Positions 55,855-64,000 of a stretch of DNA of 64,000 nucleotides are shown here, in pieces. Under the pieces are notes generated by a model, which was not told where the DNA came from, searched no databases, and saw only the letters and a list, made by a program, of their open reading frames with translations. The translations under genes were made by a program, and so were the position numbers. The stretch lies in assembly GCF_003363135.1 (NCBI RefSeq), contig NZ_QRBB01000002.1, positions 124,001-188,000 of the forward strand. The letters run 5' to 3'. The first letter of the stretch is position 1. Every line of letters begins with the position of its first letter. This stretch comes from Alteriqipengyuania lutimaris (GTDB lineage: Bacteria; Pseudomonadota; Alphaproteobacteria; Sphingomonadales; Sphingomonadaceae).

Positions 55855-57146
55855 AGGACTTCGCCCGCTCAGACGATCCGGCCGTGCAGGCCCAACTCGA
55901 CCGGCTGGCCGCGCTCTCGGTGCCCGATGGCCGCTTGGGGCTGGAGACGATCCGCGCTCTATTTGCGCGCCTTGGCGATCCGCAGGACCGCCTCCCGCCG
56001 GTGTTCCACGTCGCGGGCACCAATGGCAAGGGATCGACCTGCGCCTTCCTGCGCGCGATGCTGGAGGCGGATGGCAAACGGGTCCACGTCGCGACCAGCC
56101 CGCATCTGGTGCGCTATAACGAGCGGATCCGGATCGCCGGGACGCTGATCGAGGACGCGCAGCTCGCCGCGCTGCTGGCCGAAGTGCTCGATGCGGGCGA
56201 TGATCTGAACCCGAGCTTCTTCGAAGTCACCATCGCCGCGACCTTCCTCGCCTTTGCACGCGAACCGGCGGACGCCTGCGTTATCGAGGTCGGCCTGGGC
56301 GGGCGTTTCGATGCGACCAACGTGATGGGGCCGCAGGTGCTCGCCGCCTGCGGAATCGCGGCCCTAGGGCTTGATCATGAGCGGTTCCTGCTCGCGCCCG
56401 AGGAGAATGTGCCCGCCGAACCGCTGGCGCGGATCGCGTTCGAGAAGGCGGGCATCGCCAAGCCCGGCGTGCCGCTGGTCACGCTGTCCTACCCCGAAGG
56501 CGCCATGCTCGAGATCGAGCGGGCGGCGATAGCACGCGAGGCCCTGCTGGCGATGCGCGGGAGCGGGTGGCACGCAAGCAGCACCGAAACCGGGCTGCAC
56601 TATGCCGATGATCATGGCGAACTCGCCCTCCCTCTGCCTGCCCTGCAAGGTGCGCACCAGGCGGAGAACGCCGCGCTCGCGATTGCGATGCTGCGGCATC
56701 AGGACCGGGTCGACGTCTCGCGCGATGCGATGGCCGAGGGGCTGCGTACCGCCAGCTGGCCCGCGCGGCTCCAGCGTCTGCCCGCCTCGCCGCTGACGGG
56801 CGAGCGGATCGTGTGGGTCGATGGCGGCCATAACCCCAGCGCGGGCGAAGCGCTCGCGCTTCACTTCGAGAACGAACGCGTGCACCTCATCCTCGGCATG
56901 CTCGCCAACAAGGACCCGCGCGCAATCACCGGCCCGCTGGCGGGCAGCATTGCCAGCATCACCGCCGTGCCCGTGCCGGGGCACGAGTATCACCCGGCCG
57001 AAGCGTTCGGCCCGGATGCCCGCGCCGCCGCCGACGTGCCTGATGCCCTGCGCGCGCTGCCCGACGATGGCCTGCCCGTGCTGATCGCAGGCTCGCTCTA
57101 CCTCGCGGGCGACGTGCTGCGGCTGAGCGGCGCGCTGCCCAACTGA
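55851..57146 (+). CDS. folC: folylpolyglutamate synthase / dihydrofolate synthase
   Basis: Mur-ligase-fold enzyme that adds glutamate to dihydropteroate and folates. The 431-residue protein has the P-loop VAGTNGKGSTCAFLRAML, TSPHLVRYNERIRI, the folate motif SFFEVTIAATFLAFA, IEVGLGGRFDATNV and the C-terminal WVDGGHNPSAGEAL. The length is normal. The ATG at 55851 overlaps the previous gene. It closes the trp-acc-folC run and is convergent with the AmpG-like gene, which ends on the next base. Confidence 0.95.
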   Translation: MKDFARSDDPAVQAQLDRLAALSVPDGRLGLETIRALFARLGDPQDRLPPVFHVAGTNGKGSTCAFLRAMLEADGKRVHVATSPHLVRYNERIRIAGTLIEDAQLAALLAEVLDAGDDLNPSFFEVTIAATFLAFAREPADACVIEVGLGGRFDATNVMGPQVLAACGIAALGLDHERFLLAPEENVPAEPLARIAFEKAGIAKPGVPLVTLSYPEGAMLEIERAAIAREALLAMRGSGWHASSTETGLHYADDHGELALPLPALQGAHQAENAALAIAMLRHQDRVDVSRDAMAEGLRTASWPARLQRLPASPLTGERIVWVDGGHNPSAGEALALHFENERVHLILGMLANKDPRAITGPLAGSIASITAVPVPGHEYHPAEAFGPDARAAADVPDALRALPDDGLPVLIAGSLYLAGDVLRLSGALPN

Positions 57147-58880
57147 CTACTCGGCCGCGACCGCTTCCGATCCGGGCGGCGGCGCGTTCTGCGAGCGGCC
57201 CGAGCGGACCACGCGGATCCATTCGAACACGCACAGGACCACCGCCAGCATCCCGATCAGCGTCGTCAGGATGAACACGTCGTAATAGCCCTGCTTCTCG
57301 ATCATCTCGCCTAGCGCGCCGCGCCCCAGCGTGCCCACGAGCAGGGTCAGCGAAGACAGGAGCGCATACTGGACCGCCGAGTACTTCTTCGAAACGATCG
57401 AGCTCAGCCAGGCCACATACGCGGCCCCCGCGATGCCGATCGCGAGGTTCTCCCACATGATCGTGAAGGTCAGCCGTGGCAGCGCCTCGGACCCGAAGGG
57501 TGCCATGAAACCGATCAGCGCGGAAAATCCGATCGCATCGCTCGCCGCCTGCATGGTGGCACCGCCCCTCGCCATGTCGGCATAGAGCAGGTTGGTCAGC
57601 GCGGCGATCAGCGCGCCGAAAGTCAGCGTGGCCATCCGTCCGATTGCGGTCAGGAGGTAGCCGCCGATCGCCAGCCCGGCGATGATCGCGCCGACGCCGA
57701 AGAACTTGGAGGCGAAGGCCACCTCGTCGTTGGTGTACTCCAGCTCTCCGAGGTAGAATGGATAGGCGAAGGTGCCCCAGATCGCGTCGCAGATGCGATA
57801 GGTGAGCACCAGCGACAGGATCAGCACGAGCGACCAGCCCATCCGCCCGACGAACTCGACCAGCGGCATCACCAGTGCGCGATACAAGTGGTCGATCGCG
57901 TAGGAATTGCCTGCGCGTTCGGGCAAATCTTCGGTCATGACATACTCGCCGCGGTCCTTCTTCGAAGCGAGCCAGCCTGCGATGAGCGCGGGGATCACCA
58001 CCGTGGCAACGATGATCCACGGGCCATAGTTAAGCGTGAAATCGGTCGGGTTGGGCCGGTCCTCCGGCGCGAAGGCCAACGACATGTACATGAAGGTAAG
58101 GACCGTCACGATCGCTAAGGCCCACAGCAGACCGACGGCCACAAGCGCCTTGGCCCGCACCGAAGGACGCAGCTCTCCCTTCCTGCGCAGGCTGAGCAGC
58201 AGCTCGTCGTCGACCGTCCCGTCGACATTCTCGCCCGCCTTGCTGTCGGGCGCGAACAGGCCGGCGATCCCGATGGCCAGCAGGATTGCACCCATCATCA
58301 GGTAGGTCTGCGGCCAGCCGATCCGCGCCGCGATGATCAGGCCGAGCGCGCCGCCCACCAGCGCCGCCAGACGGTAGCCCATCTGATAGACGGTCGAGAG
58401 GATGTCGATCGTCGCCTCTTCGTCGGCCACATCGATGCGCCAGGCGTTGATCGCGATATCCTGCGTCGCGCTGGCCAGCGCTCCGATCCCGGCGAGCAGG
58501 CTGAACCAGCCGATCGCTTCATTGGTCGGGTTGGACAGGCTCAGCGCGATCAGGATGACACCGAGCAGGATCTGCGAAGGCACGATCCACTGCTTGCGCC
58601 GCCCGAGCTTGCGGAAGCCGGGAATCGAGACCTTGTCGATCAACGGCGACCACAGGAACTGGAAGGCATAAGCAAGCCCGATGAGCGAGAACACGCCCAT
58701 CGTCTCCAGCTCCACCTCGGCTTCGGACAGCCAGGCGTAGAGCGTGCCGAGGAACAGCGCGAAGGGCAGGCCGCTGGCAAAGCCGAACAGCGCCATGTAG
58801 CCGCTCTTGGGATTGCGCAGCGAGCGCGCTAGCGTGCGCCAGCCCGGCTTCTTCTTGGTGTCAGCCGTCGCATCGGCCAT
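57147..58880 (-). CDS. ampG: AmpG-like muropeptide MFS permease
   Basis: Major-facilitator permease that imports anhydro-muropeptides for cell-wall recycling. The 577-residue protein has the AmpG N-terminus FGFASGLPFALFLGTLYAWL, then FLWSPLIDKVSIPGFRKLGR, GALASATQDIAINAWRIDVA and about 14 hydrophobic segments. Two large loops fill the middle. The cargo is inferred from family; LdcA and an Mpl-like ligase at the start of this window would act on the imported peptides. Confidence 0.88.
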   Translation of the reverse strand: MADATADTKKKPGWRTLARSLRNPKSGYMALFGFASGLPFALFLGTLYAWLSEAEVELETMGVFSLIGLAYAFQFLWSPLIDKVSIPGFRKLGRRKQWIVPSQILLGVILIALSLSNPTNEAIGWFSLLAGIGALASATQDIAINAWRIDVADEEATIDILSTVYQMGYRLAALVGGALGLIIAARIGWPQTYLMMGAILLAIGIAGLFAPDSKAGENVDGTVDDELLLSLRRKGELRPSVRAKALVAVGLLWALAIVTVLTFMYMSLAFAPEDRPNPTDFTLNYGPWIIVATVVIPALIAGWLASKKDRGEYVMTEDLPERAGNSYAIDHLYRALVMPLVEFVGRMGWSLVLILSLVLTYRICDAIWGTFAYPFYLGELEYTNDEVAFASKFFGVGAIIAGLAIGGYLLTAIGRMATLTFGALIAALTNLLYADMARGGATMQAASDAIGFSALIGFMAPFGSEALPRLTFTIMWENLAIGIAGAAYVAWLSSIVSKKYSAVQYALLSSLTLLVGTLGRGALGEMIEKQGYYDVFILTTLIGMLAVVLCVFEWIRVVRSGRSQNAPPPGSEAVAAE

Positions 58881-59103
58881 GGGCGGCCCTCCTCCTCTGA
58901 TTGCGGGTGGTGTGTAGCCTCTGGCGGGGCGACCCGCATAGCCCCGTTTGCCGCTTCTGCCCGGCCCAACCTGACTGGCGCTTTAAAACTTCGGATGGAA
59001 ACCAATGCGATCGTCCCGATACTGCACCGCGGACAATTTGCACCGTGCTTTTCTACGTACGTGATCGTATAGGTTTTCGTGTCGCTTGGACGGGACGACA
59101 GAC

Positions 59104-59310
59104 ATGCTGGTAGATTTCATCTGCTGTTTCGGCAGGCACAGGGTCGATCGGAAACGAACCTGGCATGACGGGCTGAATTACCGCGCGTCATGCTCTATTT
59201 GTCGCAATGCGTTGATCAAGACCGGCGATCGGTGGCGCGTATTCGACAGCCGCAAAGACCATGATGAGCGCCGCAGGCCGCATCCGCGCCACAGCAGGAT
59301 GTCGCTCTAG
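59104..59310 (+). CDS. small Cys-rich protein, possible
   Basis: Short 68-residue frame starting MLVDFICCFGRHRVDRKRTW, continuing RASCSICRNALIKTGDRWRV. The layout (a leading hydrophobic Cys stretch, a basic HR repeat, CxxC, then WRV) resembles small sphingomonad proteins that I recall with a CxxC zinc site. No strong ribosome-binding site is visible. The surrounding region 58881-59358 otherwise holds no gene. Moderate confidence only. Confidence 0.5.
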   Translation: MLVDFICCFGRHRVDRKRTWHDGLNYRASCSICRNALIKTGDRWRVFDSRKDHDERRRPHPRHSRMSL

Positions 59311-59358
59311 TCGCGCAATCGGTTGGAGCTTTGCCGCTGCACCGCTAAGCGGTCCGGA

Positions 59359-60114
59359 ATGAGCGAAAACGAAAGACAGGGCGATCGGATCGCCAAGCTG
59401 CTGGCGCGCGCGGGCGTGGCGAGCCGGCGCGAGGTAGAGCGGATGATCGCCGACGGCCGGATCGCCATTGGCGGCAAGGTGGTCGAGACGCCGAACACCG
59501 TGCTCGAGCATCTGCGCGGCGTCACCGTCGACGGCAAGCCGGTCGCGGCGCCCGAGCCCACCCGCCTGTTCGCCTTCCACAAGCCCCAGGGCCTGATCGT
59601 CGCGGAACGCGATCCGCGCGGTCGTGCCACCATCTACGATGCGCTGCGCAATGCCCTGCCCAAGGATGCGCCGCGCGTGATGCCGATCGGCCGGCTGGAC
59701 TTCAACACCGAGGGCCTGCTGCTGCTGACCAACGACGGCGGCTTCAAGCGCATGCTCGAACTGCCCGCCAACGCGGTCGAACGGACCTACCGCGCGCGTG
59801 CCCTGGGCGAAGTGTCGCAGGCGCAGCTCGAATCGCTGATCGAAGGGATCACGATCGACGGGATCCACTACGGACGGATCGATGCCAATCTGGAACGGCG
59901 CACCGGCGCCAACCAGTGGATCGAACTGACGATTACCGAGGGCAAGAACCGCGAGGTCCGCCGCGTGCTCGAACACCTGGGCCTCCAGGTCAACCGGCTG
60001 GTGCGCACCGCATTCGGTCCCTTCCTGCTGGGCGACCTGCCGCGCGGTCAGGCGGTCGAAATCAAGAAGCACGACATCGGCAAGCTCCGCTCCTCGATCA
60101 AGGGAGCCAGATAG
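59359..60114 (+). CDS. rRNA pseudouridine synthase (RsuA/RluB family)
   Basis: Converts a uridine in rRNA to pseudouridine; the exact site (16S or 23S) is not readable here. The 251-residue protein has an S4 domain (RIAKLLARAGVASRREVERM). The synthase domain has FHKPQGLIVAERD, the catalytic Asp in PIGRLDFNTEGLLLLTNDG, RTYRARALG and GKNREVRRVLEHLGLQVNRL. A basic tail follows. Its stop shares a base with the GTG of rsmD (TAGTG), so the two rRNA-modifying enzymes are coupled. Confidence 0.94.
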   Translation: MSENERQGDRIAKLLARAGVASRREVERMIADGRIAIGGKVVETPNTVLEHLRGVTVDGKPVAAPEPTRLFAFHKPQGLIVAERDPRGRATIYDALRNALPKDAPRVMPIGRLDFNTEGLLLLTNDGGFKRMLELPANAVERTYRARALGEVSQAQLESLIEGITIDGIHYGRIDANLERRTGANQWIELTITEGKNREVRRVLEHLGLQVNRLVRTAFGPFLLGDLPRGQAVEIKKHDIGKLRSSIKGAR

Positions 60115-60659
60115 TGCGGATCATCGCTGGCGAATGGCGGGGCCGCAGCATCGTCGCCCCTGCGGGCGAGACCACCCGGCCGACTGCGGACCGCACCCGC
60201 GAAACCCTGTTCAACATGCTGGCGAGCCGCCTGGGCACGTTCGAAGGGTTGAGCGTGGCGGACCTGTTTGCGGGGTCGGGTGCCCTGGGCCTCGAAGCGC
60301 TTTCACGCGGGTGCGGCGCCTGTCTGTTCGTGGAGGAGGACAAGCGCGCCGTTGACGCGATCCGCGCCAATATCGCGAAGCTCGGCGCCGGCCCGCGCAC
60401 CTCGATCAACCAGGCGTCGGTGACGCGGCTTGGCCCGGCAAAGCAGCCGCACGACCTTATCATGCTCGATCCGCCCTACGATACGAATGCCGGACCGGTC
60501 GCTATCGATCGCCTGCTGCGGCTCGGCTGGATCGGGCCCGCCACCTGGGTCACGCTGGAAGTGGCGGCCAAGGAGGACCCGACGATCCGCGGGATGGAAA
60601 TCGATGCCGAGCGCAAGGTCGGCAAGGCGAAGCTGCTCTTCCTGCGCCTGCCGTCCTGA
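60114..60659 (+). CDS. rsmD: 16S rRNA (guanine966-N2)-methyltransferase
   Basis: SAM-dependent enzyme that methylates G966 of 16S rRNA. The 181-residue protein starts at GTG (RIIAGEWRGRSIVAPAGETT). It has TADRTRETLFNML, motif I DLFAGSGALGLEALSRGC, FVEEDKRAVDAIRAN and the catalytic DLIMLDPPYDT. The length is normal. Its last codons merge into a short tandem repeat that continues beyond the stop. Confidence 0.95.
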   Translation: MRIIAGEWRGRSIVAPAGETTRPTADRTRETLFNMLASRLGTFEGLSVADLFAGSGALGLEALSRGCGACLFVEEDKRAVDAIRANIAKLGAGPRTSINQASVTRLGPAKQPHDLIMLDPPYDTNAGPVAIDRLLRLGWIGPATWVTLEVAAKEDPTIRGMEIDAERKVGKAKLLFLRLPS

Positions 60660-60720
60660 AAACGCGCCGTCCTGAAAACGTGCAATCCTGAAAACGTGCA
60701 CTCCTGGAAACTCGTCTGCA
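60653..60720 (+). repeat. tandem repeat of TCCTGAAAACGYGC units at the end of rsmD
   Basis: About four imperfect copies of a 16-base unit (GTCCTGAAAACGCGCC, GTCCTGAAAACGTGCAA, TCCTGAAAACGTGCAC, TCCTGGAAACTCGTC). The first copy includes the rsmD stop codon. Confidence 0.75.
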
Positions 60721-60731
60721 CGAAACCGAAA

Positions 60732-60759
60732 AAGGGCGCCCGCATTGCGGACGCCCCTT
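60732..60759 (+). terminator. terminator downstream of rsmD
   Basis: AAGGGCGCCCGC, loop ATT, GCGGACGCCCCTT: a GC-rich stem with one mismatch. It is flanked by AAAAAG upstream and CTTCG downstream, and can serve both rsmD and the convergent secreted-protein gene. Confidence 0.7.
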
Positions 60760-60783
60760 CGTCGTAAGAACCTGACCTCGGGA

Positions 60784-61077
60784 TCAGCCCTCCGGCTGGT
60801 CGACCGGCAGCGGTTCGTCGATCTCGCTGGCCGGGCGACCGGGCCAGTAATTGATCGGGCGATTGCCCGTACGATTGGCTTCCCAACTGTTGATGCAATT
60901 GTCTTCCGCGCCCGCCTCGCAGATCGGAAGTTCGCCTGCTGCGGGCGGCCCGGCGTCGTCGGGTGTCTGCTGCACGACTTCGGCACTACGATACTCGATT
61001 GTCGGTGCCTGCGCGGCGGCGGGCAAGGCCAGCGCGGCGCCGAACGCGGCACCGGTGATCATTAGGAACGTACGCAT
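60784..61077 (-). CDS. secreted protein with DNCIN motif (paralogue B)
   Basis: Unrecognised 97-residue protein. It has a signal peptide (MRTFLMITGAAFGAALALPA, cleavage near AAA/AQA) and a short mature part of about 73 residues. Its middle reads IEYRSAEVVQQTPDDAGPP then GELPICEAGAEDNCINSWEA, with two cysteines. The same pattern ends the next gene upstream. The last 30 residues are Pro/Arg/Glu-rich. It is separated from its paralogue by a strong hairpin. Confidence 0.82.
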   Translation of the reverse strand: MRTFLMITGAAFGAALALPAAAQAPTIEYRSAEVVQQTPDDAGPPAAGELPICEAGAEDNCINSWEANRTGNRPINYWPGRPASEIDEPLPVDQPEG

Positions 61078-61104
61078 CTTTCAGCTTCCTCTCTCGATAG
61101 AAGT

Positions 61105-61138
61105 GTGGCAGCGCAGGGATCGGTCCCTGCGCTGCCAC
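61105..61138 (-). terminator. hairpin between the two DNCIN genes
   Basis: A perfect 15-bp stem: GTGGCAGCGCAGGGA, loop TCGG region, TCCCTGCGCTGCCAC. There is no strong T-run on the minus strand. It may terminate paralogue A or stabilise its message, and it sits in the 5' leader of paralogue B. Confidence 0.7.
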
Positions 61139-61160
61139 GCGATTTAGCAATTCGTGCCGG

Positions 61161-61658
61161 TCAGACCGCGCCGCGATTGATGCAGTTGTCCTGCTCCATC
61201 GGCTCGCAGATCGGCAGATCGCCCGTCGGCGGGCCTTCGTCACCCGGGGTCGGCTGGACCACCGCGTTGCTGGAATAGTTGATCGTGGCCCCGCCCGACA
61301 TGGTCGAACGGGTCGTAGTCGTGGCGGTCGTCGTGCCGCTCAACTGCGTGTTGATCGACTGCCATGCCGCCGTGCGCTGAGCCGGTGCCATCTCGACGAT
61401 GCGCACGCGCTGTTCGTCGTTCAGGCTGTCCCACCAGATCTTCTGCTGGCTCTCGTTCAGCGTCCAGTAGTACTCCTGGGCTGCGATCGGCCATTCTTGG
61501 TAGGTCATGCGGTTTTCCGCCGACCAGTCCATGTACATGGCTTCCTGCGCATCGGTCATCATGTAGGATTCGGCTTCGTTATGATGATCGGCAAGCGCCG
61601 GAACGGCGGCGAGAGCCATGCCGCAGGCAGCAGTCGTGGCGAGAATGAGCTTCTTCAT
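61161..61658 (-). CDS. secreted protein with DNCIN motif (paralogue A)
   Basis: Unrecognised 165-residue protein. A signal peptide (MKKLILATTAACGMALAAVP, cleavage near ALA) is followed by a domain rich in aromatic, Glu and Gln residues (YQEWPIAAQEYYWTLNESQQ, KIWWDSLNDEQRVRIVEM). A Ser/Thr linker comes next, then the end INYSSNAVVQPTPGDEGPP and DLPICEPMEQDNCINRGAV. The last 40 residues match the adjacent smaller gene. The N-terminal domain is absent from that paralogue. Confidence 0.84.
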   Translation of the reverse strand: MKKLILATTAACGMALAAVPALADHHNEAESYMMTDAQEAMYMDWSAENRMTYQEWPIAAQEYYWTLNESQQKIWWDSLNDEQRVRIVEMAPAQRTAAWQSINTQLSGTTTATTTTRSTMSGGATINYSSNAVVQPTPGDEGPPTGDLPICEPMEQDNCINRGAV

Positions 61659-61792
61659 AATTTTGTCTCCTTTTTCCCTCGTCCTTGCCACCATAACGGA
61701 AAGCCGGGGCCGAGGGTTCCGAAGGCGGTGGACGCATCCGCCCGCGCGCCTTGCCCCGCCACCCTGCGTTCCCTACCTGTTCGGCTATTGTC

Positions 61793-64000
61793 ATGAGTGA
61801 TGCCTTCCCCCTCGCCACCGCCGCCGGAGATGCGGATATCCCCGCATATGCCGCCCGGCTGAACCCACCCCAGCGCGAGGCAGTCCTGACGACGGAAGGA
61901 CCGGTGCTGATGCTGGCGGGCGCGGGCACGGGCAAGACCTCCGCGCTCACCGCAAGGCTGGCACATCTCGTCGCGATGCGGCTCGCCTGGCCGAGCGAGA
62001 TCCTGTGCGTCACCTTCACCAACAAGGCCGCGCGCGAGATGCGCGAGCGCGTTGGCCGCCATATCGGCGACGCGGTCGAAGGCATGCCGTGGCTCGGCAC
62101 CTTCCACGCGATCGGCGCCAAGATGCTGCGCCGCCACGCCGAACTGGTCGGCCTGCAGAGCAATTTCACGATCATCGATCCGGACGACCAGCTGCGCCTG
62201 CTCAAGACGCTGATCTCTGAGGCAGATCTGGACGAGAAGCGCTGGCCCGCGCGCCAGCTCGCCGGGCTGATCGACCGGTGGAAGAACCGCGGGCTCAATC
62301 CCGGCGATCTCGATACGGTCGAGAACGAAAGCTACGCCAACGGGCGCGGCAGCCAGCTTTATTCGACTTATCAGAGGCGATTACAGGCACTTAACGCCTG
62401 CGACTTCGGCGACCTGCTGCTGCACATGCTGAATGTGTTTCGTCAACATACCGACGTGCTGGCGCAGTACCAGAACCGCTTCAAATACATCCTCGTCGAC
62501 GAATATCAGGACACCAACCAGGTCCAGTACCTGTGGCTCCGCCTGCTTGCGCAGGAGCGCAAGAACATCTGTGTGGTGGGCGACGACGACCAGTCGATCT
62601 ACTCCTGGCGCGGCGCGGAAGTGGCGAACATCCTGAAGTTCGAGAAGGACTTTCCCGGCGCCAAGGTCATCAAGCTGGAGCAGAACTATCGCTCCACCCC
62701 GCACATCCTCGGCGCGGCATCGGGCCTGATCGGGGAGAACAGCCAGCGGCTCGGCAAGGAATTGTGGACCGAAACCGACACGGGCGAGAAAGTCCGCGTC
62801 ATCGGCGTGTGGGACGGGCCCGAGGAAGCGCGCCGCGTGGGCGAGGAGATCGAGAGCCTCGAGCGTGGCGGCGTGGGCCTCGACGAGATCGCGATCCTCG
62901 TGCGGGCGCAGTATCAGACCCGCGAGTTCGAAGACCGCTTCATCCAGATCGGGATGAACTACCGCATCATCGGCGGCTTCCGCTTTTACGAGCGCGCCGA
63001 GATTCGCGATGCCCTCGCCTACCTGCGCGTGATTGCGCAGGCGGCGGACGATCTCGCCTTCGAACGGATCTACAACCAGCCCAAGCGTGGTCTCGGCGCC
63101 AAGACGCTGGAGAAGATGTACCAGCACGCGCGGCGCACGGGCATGCCGCTCGCCGCCGCATCGCTCGAACTGGCGGACAGCGACGAACTGCCTGCGCGTG
63201 CGCGCGGGACGATCGGCACGCTGCTGCGCCAGTTCCTCAAATGGCGCGAAGAGTCAGACAGTCTTGCCCCCGCCGAACTGCTGCGCACCGTGCTGGAGGA
63301 AAGCGGCTACCAGGCGATGCTCGAGAACGAGCGTTCGGTCGAAGCCAAGGGCCGGCTGGAAAACCTCTCCGAACTCGTCCGCGCGATGGAGGATTACGAG
63401 ACGCTCGGCGATTTCCTCGAACACGTCGCGCTCGTGATGGATAACGAGGCGAATTCCGAAGACGCCAAGGTCACCATCATGACCATCCACGCGGCCAAGG
63501 GGCTGGAGTTCGATCACCTCTTCCTGGTCGGGTGGGAAGAAGGCGTCTTCCCGAGCCAGCGTGCGCTCGACGAAGGGGGGCTCGCCAGCCTCGAAGAAGA
63601 ACGCCGCCTTGCCTACGTGGCGATCACACGCGCGAAGAAGGCGTGCACGATCATCCATGCCGCCAACCGGCGCATCTACGGCCAGTGGACCAGCTCGCTC
63701 CCAAGCCGTTTTATCGGCGAGCTGCCCGAAGACCATGTCGACAGCGAAACGACGATGTCGGGCGGCGCATCGCTATGGCGTGCCAACTGGAGCGAGCAGG
63801 ACGATCCCTTCGCCCATGTCTCGCGCGACCGGCCCGATCGGTCGACCGCTCGCGGGCCGGGATGGCAGCGTGCGCTCGCCACCGGCTACGAGACGAAGCC
63901 CGCACGGGTGCAGGAAAGCCGCCGCTCCGCCGCCAGCTTCGCCGCCAAGCCGCGGACCGACGTGGCGCTGGGCGCACGCGTCTTCCACGACAAGTTCGGT
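61793..64000 (+). CDS. uvrD: ATP-dependent DNA helicase UvrD/PcrA/Rep family, 3' end missing
   Basis: Superfamily 1A 3'-5' helicase. The 736 codons present contain all helicase motifs: LNPPQREAVLTTEGPVLMLA, AGAGTGKTSAL (motif I), CVTFTNKAAREM (Ia), ILVDEYQDTN (II), VVGDDDQSIYSWRGAE (III), QNYRSTPHIL (IV), TIMTIHAAKGLEFDHLFLVG (V) and EERRLAYVAITRAKKA (VI). The window ends within the C-terminal tail at ARVFHDKFG. UvrD and PcrA cannot be separated from sequence alone. The ATG at 61793 follows 134 bp of divergent intergenic DNA. Confidence 0.95.
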   Translation, partial: MSDAFPLATAAGDADIPAYAARLNPPQREAVLTTEGPVLMLAGAGTGKTSALTARLAHLVAMRLAWPSEILCVTFTNKAAREMRERVGRHIGDAVEGMPWLGTFHAIGAKMLRRHAELVGLQSNFTIIDPDDQLRLLKTLISEADLDEKRWPARQLAGLIDRWKNRGLNPGDLDTVENESYANGRGSQLYSTYQRRLQALNACDFGDLLLHMLNVFRQHTDVLAQYQNRFKYILVDEYQDTNQVQYLWLRLLAQERKNICVVGDDDQSIYSWRGAEVANILKFEKDFPGAKVIKLEQNYRSTPHILGAASGLIGENSQRLGKELWTETDTGEKVRVIGVWDGPEEARRVGEEIESLERGGVGLDEIAILVRAQYQTREFEDRFIQIGMNYRIIGGFRFYERAEIRDALAYLRVIAQAADDLAFERIYNQPKRGLGAKTLEKMYQHARRTGMPLAAASLELADSDELPARARGTIGTLLRQFLKWREESDSLAPAELLRTVLEESGYQAMLENERSVEAKGRLENLSELVRAMEDYETLGDFLEHVALVMDNEANSEDAKVTIMTIHAAKGLEFDHLFLVGWEEGVFPSQRALDEGGLASLEEERRLAYVAITRAKKACTIIHAANRRIYGQWTSSLPSRFIGELPEDHVDSETTMSGGASLWRANWSEQDDPFAHVSRDRPDRSTARGPGWQRALATGYETKPARVQESRRSAASFAAKPRTDVALGARVFHDKFG

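Overview
The window is about 64 kb of a GC-rich alphaproteobacterial chromosome, almost certainly from Sphingomonadales and most like Erythrobacteraceae. This placement rests on gene order (ffh-rpsP-rimM, pyrF-trpF-trpB-trpA-accD-folC, aroA-cmk-rpsA, atpI-atpB-atpE-atpF'-atpF), a TIGR02300 protein, a split b/b' ATP synthase stator and very dense coding with many 1-11 bp overlaps. Recognition is from protein sequence only; no database search was run. I saw no transposase, integrase, phage gene, rRNA or CRISPR array. The mobile-like content is short palindromic repeats and a few compositionally odd genes.

Layout. 1-8.1 kb: 3' part of dnaN, fabG-fabD, then the divergent pair ldcA / mpl-like ligase (murein recycling), a DUF808 membrane protein, and the rpsF-rpsR-rplI ribosomal operon with a strong terminator. 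8.2-16.7 kb: amn, a broken-looking membrane ORF, then a minus-strand run M2 dipeptidase > beta-propeller lipoprotein > rimB > rimK > GAF-PAS-GGDEF-EAL protein. 16.7-23.7 kb: hydrolase, GFA-type zinc protein, lipoprotein, asd, APC permease, S9 peptidase. 23.7-32.3 kb: the ffh-rpsP-rimM and trmD-rplS blocks, separated by about 4.4 kb that carries a two-enzyme glycine betaine pathway, a lipoprotein and a TIGR04222 / glycine-rich-domain-like pair; then tRNA-Ala(GGC).

32.4-38.5 kb: TIGR02300, aroA, DUF411, a CBU_0592-like protein, cmk, an opposing EAL protein and rpsA. 38.6-43.0 kb: a lipoprotein, a glyoxalase II-type hydrolase, and the F0 ATP synthase operon with a GNAT gene at its end. 43.2-48.3 kb: radC, a large DUF3857/transglutaminase/TPR protein, purB. 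48.3-57.1 kb: lapA-like, pyrF, a lipoprotein, trpF, an opposing small outer-membrane barrel, trpB, an AT-rich membrane gene, trpA, accD, a small membrane gene, folC. 57.1-64 kb: AmpG-like permease, a small Cys protein, an RsuA/RluB-type pseudouridine synthase, rsmD, two secreted paralogues sharing a DNCIN motif, and the 5' part of a UvrD/PcrA helicase.

Themes. (1) Translation and ribosome modification: S6, S18, L9, S16, L19, S1, RimM, TrmD, RsmD, a pseudouridine synthase, Ffh, and a RimB/RimK pair next to a c-di-GMP protein. (2) Murein recycling: AmpG, LdcA and an Mpl-like ligase. (3) Osmoprotection by glycine methylation. (4) Core biosynthesis of Trp, Asp-family and aromatic amino acids, pyrimidine, purine, folate and fatty acids. 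The most interesting candidates are the rimBK / c-di-GMP neighbourhood, the interrupted rpsP-trmD operon, a palindromic repeat fixed in frame inside trmD, and the DNCIN secreted paralogues.
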